Shown: in pieces, positions 7,697 to 14,121 of the stretch
Position numbering within the stretch: position 1 is the first letter of the stretch
Layout of the letters: each line of letters begins with the position of its first letter
Virus record (IMG/VR): IMGVR_UViG_3300005921_000014
Coordinates: 1 to 24,936 of that record
Strand: one strand, 5' to 3'
Source: a virus
Length of the DNA: 24,936 nt
Made by a program: the position numbers and the translations under genes
The notes under the pieces: generated by a model
What the model saw: the letters and a program-made list of their open reading frames with translations, nothing else
Database searches by the model: none
Told to the model about the DNA's origin: nothing

Positions 7697-7881
7697 TCGA
7701 GCGGAGCTGTCCGCGCTGCGGCAAACCAGTGAAGGGAACCGGCAGGACGGGAATGTGTCGGGCTTGCGCGTGCACCTTGTCGAACAAGCGCCGGGACTTC
7801 AATCCGTGGAAGCATCCGCACGCGTATCGCCATCGCACCCGGCGCAGCGCGCCCGTCACCTTGGCGGGGAGCGCCGAATGA
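7693..7881 (+). CDS. Small zinc-ribbon protein
   Basis: A 62-residue basic protein. C6-x2-C9 (CPRCGKP) and C22-x2-C25 (CRAC) with 12 residues between form a compact zinc-ribbon or zinc-knuckle, followed by an Arg/His-rich stretch (WKHPHAYRHRTRRS). The ATG at 7693 was chosen over an upstream in-frame start at 7609, because it overlaps the previous stop by four bases and the upstream residues are an out-of-frame reading of the Acb2-like gene. Such small zinc-ribbon proteins in phages may bind nucleic acid or a host protein; nothing in the sequence says which. It is the second gene of a coupled set of small genes. Confidence 0.68.
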   Translation: MIERSCPRCGKPVKGTGRTGMCRACACTLSNKRRDFNPWKHPHAYRHRTRRSAPVTLAGSAE

Positions 7882-8099
7882 CCGAGCTGGGCGACCGATT
7901 CCGCGAGTTCGCGGCGCTCTGCGACAGCCAGCCGAAATTCGTCGCGGCGGGCATCGTCGCGCGGCCGAACGAGACGGTCGTCGCGGTGTTCACCGAGACT
8001 GAAGATCGAGCCCCCGAGACGGTCGCGATCGGGCTCTATCACGGCGTCATGACGCCGACTGAGCACCTCGACTATTTCCGCGAAGCGGAGACCGCCTGA
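7878..8099 (+). CDS. Small hypothetical protein (73 aa)
   Basis: ATG at 7878 overlaps the preceding stop (ATGA), and its own stop overlaps the next ATG (TGATG). The protein has an opening amphipathic helix (ELGDRFREFAALCDSQP), then strand-like segments (KFVAAGIVARPNETVVAVF and ETVAIGLYHGV), and a closing helix (PTEHLDYFREAE). The alpha-beta-beta-alpha look suggests a small folded domain. I do not recognise the family. Tight coupling to the Acb2-like and zinc-ribbon genes makes a related accessory role possible, but this is only guilt by association. Confidence 0.68.
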   Translation: MTELGDRFREFAALCDSQPKFVAAGIVARPNETVVAVFTETEDRAPETVAIGLYHGVMTPTEHLDYFREAETA

Positions 8100-8323
8100 T
8101 GGACGCGATGTCGATCTTCGTCGCGAAGAAACTGACCGAGCGGATCGAGGCGAAGCAGAAGGAAATGCTGCGCCCGCTCATCAACGGCGCGGCGGCTGAC
8201 TTCCCCGACTACAAAAAGCGCGCCGGATATCTGGAGGCGCTTGGCCACGTCCTCGAATGGATCGAGCAAATCGACAACGAGGAAGACGATCAAGGAAGAG
8301 GACCCCTTGCCCGCGCATCATAG
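8099..8323 (+). CDS. Small helical hypothetical protein (74 aa)
   Basis: ATG at 8099 shares one base with the previous stop. The protein looks all-helical: a lysine/glutamate-rich first helix (FVAKKLTERIEAKQKEML), then DFPDYKKRAGYLEALGHVLEWIEQ. This pattern, with a D-Y-x-x-Y-x-x-L/G-x-L-E-A-L core, resembles short unnamed proteins found near capsid genes of podoviruses, possibly dimeric helical hairpins. Its last 17 bases overlap the start of the GroES-like gene, and its acidic tail contains that gene's Shine-Dalgarno sequence. Function is unknown. Confidence 0.68.
   Translation: MDAMSIFVAKKLTERIEAKQKEMLRPLINGAAADFPDYKKRAGYLEALGHVLEWIEQIDNEEDDQGRGPLARAS
8292..8302 (+). promoter_or_regulatory. 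Ribosome binding site deciding a TTG start
   Basis: The purine run AAGGAAGAGGA ends 4 bases before TTG 8307. It selects this start over an in-frame TTG at 8241 that has no such site and lies deep inside the previous gene. Confidence 0.6.
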
Positions 8324-8714
8324 GATCATAACCCTCCACATCGAGGACCCCCGCGATACCATCTGGAACGGCTGCGGCGATGATCTCGAAAAGGTCGATC
8401 CGTTCGCTCAGCAAGTGCTGATCGCGACCTACATCCGGCCCGCGACCCGCACCGCAGGCGGCCTGGAGATCGCCGAAGAGGCGGTCGACGAGGATCGCTA
8501 CCAGGGCAAGGTGGGGATGGTCCTGAAGAAGGGGCCGCGCGCCTTCGTCGATGACGGCATCGTCAAGTTTTACGGACAGGACGTCGAGCCAGGAGACTGG
8601 GTGGTCTATCGGGCGAGCGACGGCCTCAAGGGGATGATCGGCGACCGCGAGGTGCGCTTCATCAACGACGTCTCCATCAAGGGCAAAATCGATCACCCAG
8701 ATGCGTGGTTCTGA
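8307..8714 (+). CDS. GroES-like co-chaperonin protein
   Basis: A 135-residue protein from a TTG start. From about residue 30 it follows the GroES/Cpn10 plan: VDPFAQQVLIATYIRP, then a mobile-loop-like segment with AGGLEI (50-55; GroES has a GGIVL-type tripeptide that docks into GroEL), YQGKVGMVLKKGP, and VKFYGQDVEPGDWVVYRASDG, matching the 'G-x-V-x-x-V-G-x-G ... V-x-x-G-D-x-V-x-Y' framework. Phages can encode GroES substitutes (T4 gp31) that help host GroEL fold the capsid protein. Position just before scaffold and capsid genes fits this. The first 25 residues and the C-terminal KIDHPDAWF are additions to a plain GroES. It could instead be a GroES-fold structural protein. Its stop overlaps the next ATG. 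Confidence 0.75.
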   Translation: MPAHHRIITLHIEDPRDTIWNGCGDDLEKVDPFAQQVLIATYIRPATRTAGGLEIAEEAVDEDRYQGKVGMVLKKGPRAFVDDGIVKFYGQDVEPGDWVVYRASDGLKGMIGDREVRFINDVSIKGKIDHPDAWF

Positions 8715-9775
8715 TGGCCAGAGTAACGGAAGACCCCGAGCAGCAGACGCATTTCGGCGCGCTCATCGACGAACCTGACGAAAGCCTCCAGCCGGAGGAC
8801 CGATTAGAGCCAAAAACCGTCGTCGTCGGCGGCATTCCGGTCCGCAGCGGCGACAAGAAGCCAACGCCCAAGGCGGCCGACGTCGAGGTCGAGCTGCCGA
8901 TGCGCGCCTCGCCGGAGCCGGAGGCCGAGGACGAGGGCGTCCTTGAGCTGAAGCGCCAGCTCTCCAACCAGATGGCGATGACGAATCGGGCGGCCGAAGT
9001 CGCGCGAAACGAGCATCAGGCCCGCATCCAGGCCGAGCGCGGCCTCACGCAGTCGAATGTGCAGATGGTCGATGCCGCGATCGAGTCGGCGAAGCGCGAT
9101 TCCGAGCAGGCCAGAGCCTATTTCCAGGGCGCGCTCGATCGCGGCGACCACAGGGGCGCGTCTGAGGCCCAGGTTCTTCTCTCGGACGCCCGAGCGAACC
9201 TCCTGCGGCTGATGGAGATGCGCGAAGGCGTCGTCGCCGAGGCGCAGCAGCAGCCCCAACCGCCGCGCCAGCAACCGCAGCCGCGCCAGCAACCGCAGTA
9301 CGCGGACCCGGCGCAAGTGATGCAGGCGAACGTACATAGGCTTTCCGGTCACCTCGACCAAACGGGCTTCCCGAAGAGCGCCGAGTGGATCAGGAGCCAC
9401 CCCGAGGCGGTCAGGGATCAGGCCGGGATCGATGGGATCGACGGCGCGCACCGCATCGCCGTGAACAGGTTCAAACTCATCCCCGAAACGGACGCCTACT
9501 TCGACAAAATCGAGGAATTGCTTGGCGTGGGAGACGCACCGCAGATGACACAGACCCGCCAGGGCCAGCGCCAGCTGACCCAGAGCCGCATGGCCGCGCC
9601 AGCGCGCGCCGAAGCGCCGAGCCTGCGCACCGGCCGCCCTCGCGGCACGCCAGTCGCGCTCACCGCCCGCCAGCGTGAGCACGCCCGCGACGTGCTCGGC
9701 ATGAGCGACGAGGAATACGCGGCCGAACTGGTCGACGCGCAAGGGCGCGGCAAGATGTTGGGAGCCCGGTCATGA
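8714..9775 (+). CDS. Probable capsid scaffolding protein
   Basis: A 353-residue, highly charged protein. Residues 1-70 are acidic and disordered. Residues about 75-180 form a long predicted coiled coil (LELKRQLSNQMAMTNRAAEV, QARIQAERG, SAKRDSEQARAYF). Then come a Gln/Pro linker with two QQPQPRQQPQ-like units (about 178-196) and a C-terminal part (200-353) ending in TARQREHARDVLGMSDEEYA and a basic tail. Helical, charged proteins directly upstream of the capsid gene are usually scaffolds that direct procapsid assembly through a C-terminal coat-binding segment. No sequence signature proves this. ATG 8714 (overlap TGATG with the GroES-like gene) is preferred to the GTG at 8705, which would add only three residues inside the upstream gene. 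Confidence 0.65.
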   Translation: MARVTEDPEQQTHFGALIDEPDESLQPEDRLEPKTVVVGGIPVRSGDKKPTPKAADVEVELPMRASPEPEAEDEGVLELKRQLSNQMAMTNRAAEVARNEHQARIQAERGLTQSNVQMVDAAIESAKRDSEQARAYFQGALDRGDHRGASEAQVLLSDARANLLRLMEMREGVVAEAQQQPQPPRQQPQPRQQPQYADPAQVMQANVHRLSGHLDQTGFPKSAEWIRSHPEAVRDQAGIDGIDGAHRIAVNRFKLIPETDAYFDKIEELLGVGDAPQMTQTRQGQRQLTQSRMAAPARAEAPSLRTGRPRGTPVALTARQREHARDVLGMSDEEYAAELVDAQGRGKMLGARS

Positions 9776-10341
9776 CCGATTTCCAGGGCGAAGAGGGCTT
9801 CATGGGCGCACGCACTGCGCGCCCAGGCTATCGCGATCTCGACGCGGACGAGGCGCGTCCTGGCTACGTCGATCACATGGACCGTGCGCGGCGCAGGATT
9901 AGCGAGCTGCGCGCCCAGTACGGCGACATGGACGACGACAACGACAGCGACGTCTACCTCGACCGTTTCTATGCCGAATCACCCCCCGGCTGGACCTACG
10001 AGTGGAAGACCCACACGGTTTTTAACAAGACGTTCCCTCACTACACGACGCAGCTCCTGCGCAGCGGCTGGAGCCCGGTTCCGGCCAATCGGCACAGGGA
10101 GTTGCTCTATCCGGAATATACTGACGAGAGCATCATTATCGACGGCCTTATGTTGATGGAGAGACCGAAGGAGTTGACAGATCGCCGAAGATTGCGCGAG
10201 AAACTGAAGGCCACCGATCAAGTGCGCAATTCGGAAGCGAAACTTGTCGAGGCGCCCGCCGGTACGGCGCCCCGCGACGCTCATCGGAAAACGCAACCTC
10301 GGGTGGGGTCCACCGTCGGCCCCATAGGTGTTCCCGACTAG
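9772..10341 (+). CDS. Conserved phage protein of unknown function upstream of the capsid genes
   Basis: A 189-residue protein whose ATG overlaps the scaffold-like gene's stop by four bases. It has an Arg/Asp-rich helical start (DRARRRISELRAQYGDMDDD), then a recognisable core: PPGWTYEWKTHTVF (71-84), LRSGWSPVPANRH (96-108), and IDGLMLMERPKELT (123-136). I recall this 'GWTYEWK ... GW-x-PVPA-x-R-H ... DGL-x-LMERP' pattern from unnamed proteins next to the capsid genes of podoviruses. The C-terminal 50 residues are basic and low-complexity. A role in head assembly is inferred from position. It is followed by the 115-base structured leader. Confidence 0.75.
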   Translation: MTDFQGEEGFMGARTARPGYRDLDADEARPGYVDHMDRARRRISELRAQYGDMDDDNDSDVYLDRFYAESPPGWTYEWKTHTVFNKTFPHYTTQLLRSGWSPVPANRHRELLYPEYTDESIIIDGLMLMERPKELTDRRRLREKLKATDQVRNSEAKLVEAPAGTAPRDAHRKTQPRVGSTVGPIGVPD

Positions 10342-10456
10342 GGCGGTAGGTGAGAGTGCGGCGCTCGTGCTCTCGCTTTGAAGACTGAATGTCTCGTCCG
10401 GCGCTCGGTGAGACGAACCCTAAAACCCCGCTCTTGCGGAAGGGATCGTCATCACC
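10342..10456 (+). promoter_or_regulatory. Structured 5' leader before the decoration/capsid genes
   Basis: This 115-base non-coding stretch holds three potential hairpins. Hairpin one is 10352-10374, a 9-pair stem with two G-U pairs and loop GCGCT. Hairpin two is 10391-10414, stem GTCTC/GAGAC with an internal bulge, then CCG/CGG around the same GCGCT loop. Hairpin three is 10428-10439, CCGC-TCTT-GCGG. The first two share CGGCGCTCG around the loop. None has a U-run, so they are not intrinsic terminators. A purine-rich ribosome site (AAGGGA) lies about 11 bases before ATG 10457. I see no convincing promoter. Possible roles are mRNA stabilisation or processing. Confidence 0.45.
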
Positions 10457-11056
10457 ATGCCCAACCCCAACGCGCCTTTCGGCTTCGCTGACAGTCACCG
10501 CCTCGGCGCCGCCGTCAATTATCAGATGTCGCGGCGCTGGATCAGCGCCAGCAACCCCACCCCGATCTTCACCAACGATCCGATCGTCCAGCTGAGCACC
10601 GGCTACGTCGCCCAAGCTACGCCTGGAACGACGCAGATCGGCGGTATCTTCATTGGCTGCGAATACATGTCGATCAGCCAGAAGAAATGGATCGCCTCGC
10701 CCTGGTGGCCGGGTAGCGACGCCGTCGTCTCCGGCACCGGCTTCGACGTCCACGCGAAGATCATCGACGACCCCTTAACGGTCTTCAGGGTTCAGCCCAA
10801 CGGGCAGGCGACGCTCGCGATGATCGGCATGAACGCGCAATTTGCGATCGGCGCGGGCAATACGCAGACCGGCCGCTCCGGCGCGACGCTTGACGTCGTC
10901 ACCAACCCGCCCGCCGTCACGGCGACCTTCCCGTTCCGCATCGTCGACCTTGTTCGCGATCCGCCGGGAGCCCCCGGTGCGGACCCCACGACTCCGTATA
11001 ACTGGGTCTACGTCACCTTCAATAATCAGGATTACAAATCCTTGACGGGGATCTGA
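10457..11056 (+). CDS. Probable capsid decoration / head structural protein
   Basis: A 199-residue protein starting MPNPNAPFGFADSHRLG, the 'NPN-x-P-x-G' opening typical of small head proteins coded beside the major capsid gene. A beta-rich body follows: NDPIVQLSTGYV, IGGIFIGCEYM, then WPGSDAVVSGTGF and DDPLTVFRVQPNG, NAQFAIGAG, PFRIVDLVRDPP, ending in a V-Y-V-T-F-N strand. No membrane or signal segment is seen. By family resemblance and position it would bind the outside of the capsid or form part of the head lattice. It is separated by only 14 bases, carrying a strong ribosome site, from the major capsid gene. Confidence 0.7.
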   Translation: MPNPNAPFGFADSHRLGAAVNYQMSRRWISASNPTPIFTNDPIVQLSTGYVAQATPGTTQIGGIFIGCEYMSISQKKWIASPWWPGSDAVVSGTGFDVHAKIIDDPLTVFRVQPNGQATLAMIGMNAQFAIGAGNTQTGRSGATLDVVTNPPAVTATFPFRIVDLVRDPPGAPGADPTTPYNWVYVTFNNQDYKSLTGI

Positions 11057-11070
11057 GGAGGATCTGACCG

Positions 11071-11985
11071 ATGGCCGTCTCAGTCGCCCAGGCTTACGAC
11101 CTGCTGTTCCCCGGCCTCCGCAAGGTGGCCGGTCAGTATAAGGATCTCGATCGGATCTATCCCAAGATCTATAAGGTCGATAAGTCCTATATGTCCGTCG
11201 AGCGTACAGCATCGATGAGGTATTTGGGGCTTGCGGCTCTGAAGAATGAGGGCGGGCCGACTACGTTCGACAATCAAGCGGGCGAGCGTTACGTCTATAA
11301 TCAGTACCACAAAGAAATTGGGCTCGGTTATGCTTTCACCAGAAAGATGATCGACGATAATTTGTACAAGAGGCAATGGCAACCAAGTAACCTTGGACTA
11401 CAGAAATCTTTCAACCAGACCAAGGAAATCTATGGGGCCTACCCATTAAACATGGCGACGGTCTACGATCCTACCATTCTTGGGGATCAGCAGCCGCTCT
11501 GTTCTTTGAACCATCCGATCGATACTGGCGTCGTTGCGAACCGATTCCCGATCGATATGGATCTCAACGAGGCGTCGCTGCTCAACGCGCAGGCCTCGAT
11601 TCGCGGCTTGTTCCGAGACAACGCAGGCCTCCGCATGCAGGCCCGCGCCAGGAAGCTGGTCGTTCCGATCGCGCTCGAACCGATCGCCATCCGGCTGCTT
11701 CGCACCGTCTTGCGGCCTGGAACCAACGACAACGACGTCAACGCAATCCCCGAGACGTCAGGCGGCATCCCCGACGGGCATCTCGTCCACGACTACCTAA
11801 CATCGCCGACGGCTTGGTTTGTAATGACGGACCAAGAGGGCCTCCTATACTTGCAGCGCGTAAGCTTTGAACTCGATATGCAGGTGGATTTTACTAGCGA
11901 CAACTTGCTTGTCAAAGGTTACGAGAGGTACTCATTTGGGTACTTCGACTTTAGATCTATCTGGGGCTCGTTCCCGACGCAATAA
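11071..11985 (+). CDS. Major capsid protein (Mu gpT-like / HK97 fold)
   Basis: A 304-residue protein. Features agree with Mu gpT-like major head proteins: an N-terminal helix (LLFPGLRKVAGQYKDLDRIY), strands near GERYVYNQYHKEIGLGY followed by an F-T-R-K-M-I-D-D-N helix, and PLCSLNHP near 143-149. DLNEASLLNAQASI and GLRMQARARKLVVPI follow, then NDVNAIPETSGG and the end GYERYSFGYFDFRSIWGS. This subunit would build the icosahedral shell. The ATG has an excellent ribosome site (GAGGAGGA, 11056-11063). Codon use in the first third and last fifth is less GC-rich than in neighbours. Length is normal for the family. Confidence 0.85.
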   Translation: MAVSVAQAYDLLFPGLRKVAGQYKDLDRIYPKIYKVDKSYMSVERTASMRYLGLAALKNEGGPTTFDNQAGERYVYNQYHKEIGLGYAFTRKMIDDNLYKRQWQPSNLGLQKSFNQTKEIYGAYPLNMATVYDPTILGDQQPLCSLNHPIDTGVVANRFPIDMDLNEASLLNAQASIRGLFRDNAGLRMQARARKLVVPIALEPIAIRLLRTVLRPGTNDNDVNAIPETSGGIPDGHLVHDYLTSPTAWFVMTDQEGLLYLQRVSFELDMQVDFTSDNLLVKGYERYSFGYFDFRSIWGSFPTQ

Positions 11986-12000
11986 AGCTTAGGAACTACG

Positions 12001-13221
12001 ATGTCAGCCTCGGTTTCATCTGGACCGCTCGTCGCCCTCGGAGGCCTAACCGGCGCTCCCCCAGGGCAGCAGCCCGCCGAATATTCGCAGCAGATCGGCC
12101 CCAGCATGTTCTGGAGCGGATTCGGCATCCCTGTCATCGGCGGCAAGGCCAACAAGGACAACATCAACCCTGGCGCCATCCCGGCGATCTACGCGGGCTC
12201 GCCGATCCAGACCTTGAACTCTGTCCCGGTCCCTGGCGGCGCGACGCTGGCGAGCGGCACGGCCACGAACGGCGTTCCCTTGAACAACGCGGTCGCGTTC
12301 TCCGCTGGCATTGCGCCAGGGACGGGCGCGATCGTCAACGGCCAGCCGGTCAGCAACGCGATCGGCCTCGACATCGCGATCGACAAGGCGGCGTGCGCGG
12401 CGAACCAAAACATCATCAACCTCTTGGTCGCCTCGCGCCCGAACGTCTGGCGCTACTCCAAGGGCATGTGGCTCGCCCTCGCTGGAGCCGGAGCCGGAGG
12501 TTCGACACTGTTCGCCCAGATCCTGGCGATTAACACGGCGATTTGGCAGCTCACGCTCTCGCAGAACGCTGCGGTCACGCAGGCCTCCTGCGAGGTGGGG
12601 CTGACGAATCGGTACAGCCTCTATGACTTCGGCAACCCGGCGCCGACTGGCGTGGCCGCCTTTGCATCGAGCGGCATGGGCCGGTTCCTGATCCCCGAGT
12701 GCGCCACCGCGCGCGGCGTCGGCGTCACGGGCGTCGCGGCCTCGACCGGCGGCAACATGCTGATCCAGGGGCTCGACATCTTCAACCAGCTCACGAGCGA
12801 GGTCATCGCCGTCGGGGCTGGCGCGGTCACGACCTACGGCAAGAAGACCTACAAGGTTTTCCTCTCGGCGACGCCGCAGTTCAACAACGCCACCAACTAC
12901 ACGGTCGTCACCTCGGACTTGATCGGCCTGCCGCTCTCGGTCCTGCCGCCGCCCGCGCCGCAGCCGGTCTTGCTTTTCGGCGGCGTGGCCGAGGCGGGCG
13001 TCGTGACCCAGTACGCCGATCCGACCAACCCGGCGACGACGTCGAGCGGCGATCCGCGTGGCGCCCTCCAGCTGTCGGCGAAGGGACCTGTTGCTGGTGC
13101 GACTTTCACTGGTCCTGACGGGGCAAGTGTGGTTTCCGTCACTCAGACGATCTCAGCGATGGCGGCGTGCTTCGGGAACATGTTCAACCCCAGCCCGCTA
13201 TTCGGCGTGACACCCGTCTGA
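12001..13221 (+). CDS. Virion structural protein downstream of the capsid gene
   Basis: A 406-residue protein, Ala/Gly/Thr-rich and probably beta-structured. Residues about 60-150 are low-charge (VPVPGGATLASGTATNGVPL, GIAPGTGAIVNGQ, then IDKAACAANQNIINLL). Residues about 215-315 have a pattern I know from phage head-associated proteins: a 'GMGRFLIP' strand, GVGVTGVAAST, QGLDIFNQLTSEVIAV, GKKTYKVFLSATPQF, then YTVVTSDLIGLPL. The exact function is not established. The position between capsid and the next small gene suggests head decoration or a head-closure role. The start follows AGGA with 6-7 bases spacing. No transmembrane or signal segment is clear. Confidence 0.7.
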   Translation: MSASVSSGPLVALGGLTGAPPGQQPAEYSQQIGPSMFWSGFGIPVIGGKANKDNINPGAIPAIYAGSPIQTLNSVPVPGGATLASGTATNGVPLNNAVAFSAGIAPGTGAIVNGQPVSNAIGLDIAIDKAACAANQNIINLLVASRPNVWRYSKGMWLALAGAGAGGSTLFAQILAINTAIWQLTLSQNAAVTQASCEVGLTNRYSLYDFGNPAPTGVAAFASSGMGRFLIPECATARGVGVTGVAASTGGNMLIQGLDIFNQLTSEVIAVGAGAVTTYGKKTYKVFLSATPQFNNATNYTVVTSDLIGLPLSVLPPPAPQPVLLFGGVAEAGVVTQYADPTNPATTSSGDPRGALQLSAKGPVAGATFTGPDGASVVSVTQTISAMAACFGNMFNPSPLFGVTPV

Positions 13222-13227
13222 AGGAGG
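13221..13227 (+). promoter_or_regulatory. Ribosome binding site deciding the 13233 start
   Basis: A consensus AAGGAGG immediately follows the previous stop and lies 5 bases before ATG 13233. It rules out the longer in-frame start at 13167, which lies inside the preceding gene. Confidence 0.8.
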
Positions 13228-13232
13228 CTTCT

Positions 13233-13664
13233 ATGCGAGGCGAATCTGATCGGGAATGCAGGGCTAACGGCGGCAGCGCCCCCCAAGGGCCGACCGCTTT
13301 CAAACGACAGGGCCGCAAGAATATCGAGCGCGAAGCGCGCGGCTCTCACCCCAAGAACACGCCGGACGACGCGACTTCGCGCGGCGACGGACCGCTCTTC
13401 CGGGCTGACGGCGGCGCAGCGGTCGTCGATCGCAAGGATGGCGGTGGACTCATCGCGCGCCTGAAGGGCGGGCGTGTGAAGAAGGCTTTCGGCGGCACGA
13501 TCAGCGGCGGTGGTAAAGCGCCTTCGATGGGTCGAGCCGCTCGCGCCAAAGGTGGCATGGTCAAAGGCGATGTCAGCGTCGGCGCGGATCTTCATCCCAG
13601 AACCCATGCCGGTGGTCATGGCCCGAAAGGCCGGAAGATCAACTTGGGGGATAGGATTCCTTAA
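13233..13664 (+). CDS. Basic Gly-rich small phage protein
   Basis: A 143-residue basic, probably disordered protein. It starts with a polar part (RECRANGGSAPQGP, then KRQGRKNIEREAR). From about residue 60 it carries spaced Gly-Gly motifs with basic residues: FRADGGAAVV, KDGGGLIARLKGGRVKKAFGG, GRAARAKGGMVKG. These echo the GRAKGGRI units of the 6423 gene and the RAFGGPI of the 24220 gene. No domain is recognised. A strong ribosome site suggests good expression, and position at the end of the capsid cluster, just before a terminator, suggests a virion protein. A role in DNA or protein binding inside the head is possible but unproven. Confidence 0.72.
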   Translation: MRGESDRECRANGGSAPQGPTAFKRQGRKNIEREARGSHPKNTPDDATSRGDGPLFRADGGAAVVDRKDGGGLIARLKGGRVKKAFGGTISGGGKAPSMGRAARAKGGMVKGDVSVGADLHPRTHAGGHGPKGRKINLGDRIP

Positions 13665-13737
13665 TTCGGAGAGACGCCACAGGTCGATCTTGTCGAACCG
13701 GCAGCCCAGCCTTTCATCGGGGCGTCTGTATCCGCAT
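13665..13737 (+). other. Possible folded RNA segment before the terminator
   Basis: Between the 13233 gene and the terminator, AGACGCC (13672-13678) can pair with GGCGTCT (13721-13727). This would close a loop that contains a bulged hairpin, GGT-CGA against TCG-A-ACC, at 13682-13699. With the terminator hairpin this would give a three-part fold over about 90 bases. No known RNA family is recognised. Confidence 0.3.
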
Positions 13738-13764
13738 CGCCCGCCCAGTGCGGGCGTTTTTTTT
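13738..13764 (+). terminator. Intrinsic (rho-independent) terminator
   Basis: A perfect 7-pair GC stem, CGCCCGC (13738-13744) and GCGGGCG (13750-13756), with loop CCAGT, is followed by eight T (13757-13764). The T run leads directly into AGGAG (13765-13769), the ribosome site of the next gene. It is the strongest terminator I see in the window and separates the capsid gene cluster from the tail genes. Confidence 0.9.
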
Positions 13765-13775
13765 AGGAGTGCGAA

Positions 13776-14120
13776 ATGCGCCCGATCACAGTGACCGCTG
13801 GCCCAGCCGCTGGCCCGTCGAGCATGATCCGTCTCGACGAGTGGGCGGACGCGCCTGTCGGCGTTCAGGTCTCGGTCCTCTCCGGCGCGCCCAACTTCAC
13901 CGTCCAGCATTCCTTCGACGATCCAAACGATCTCATTAGCCCGGTGCCTGTCGGCTCGATGTTCTGGGACACGGGGCTCGTCCCGGCCGGAGCTGTCGGC
14001 GGAACGGCGGGCCTCACGTTCTCGATGGCGACGGCGCCGCTTTGGATGCGCCTCCTCTTCAACTCAGGCACAGGCCAAGCGAAGATGGTCATTACCCAGT
14101 ACAACGTCGTCGAGGGATGA
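13776..14120 (+). CDS. Small virion protein, tandem paralog A
   Basis: A 114-residue beta-rich protein: MRPITVTAGP, SMIRLDEWADAPVGVQVSVL, then DDPNDLISPVPVGSMFWD (48-65), and PLWMRLLFNSGTGQAKMVI. It resembles short 'MR-x-ITV ... DDP ... G-T-G-x-A-x-x-x-V-x-Q' proteins common in podovirus structural operons, thought to be virion components of unknown role. It aligns without gaps through at least its first 65 residues to the next gene, a clear duplication. The start is fixed by AGGAG 6 bases upstream, directly after the terminator's T-run, so its transcript needs read-through or an unseen promoter. Confidence 0.75.
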   Translation: MRPITVTAGPAAGPSSMIRLDEWADAPVGVQVSVLSGAPNFTVQHSFDDPNDLISPVPVGSMFWDTGLVPAGAVGGTAGLTFSMATAPLWMRLLFNSGTGQAKMVITQYNVVEG

Positions 14121-14121
14121 T

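Noticed and set aside
10352-10374. Hairpin after the 9772 gene considered as a terminator
   Set aside because: The stem is not followed by a T-run, so it is treated as leader structure only.
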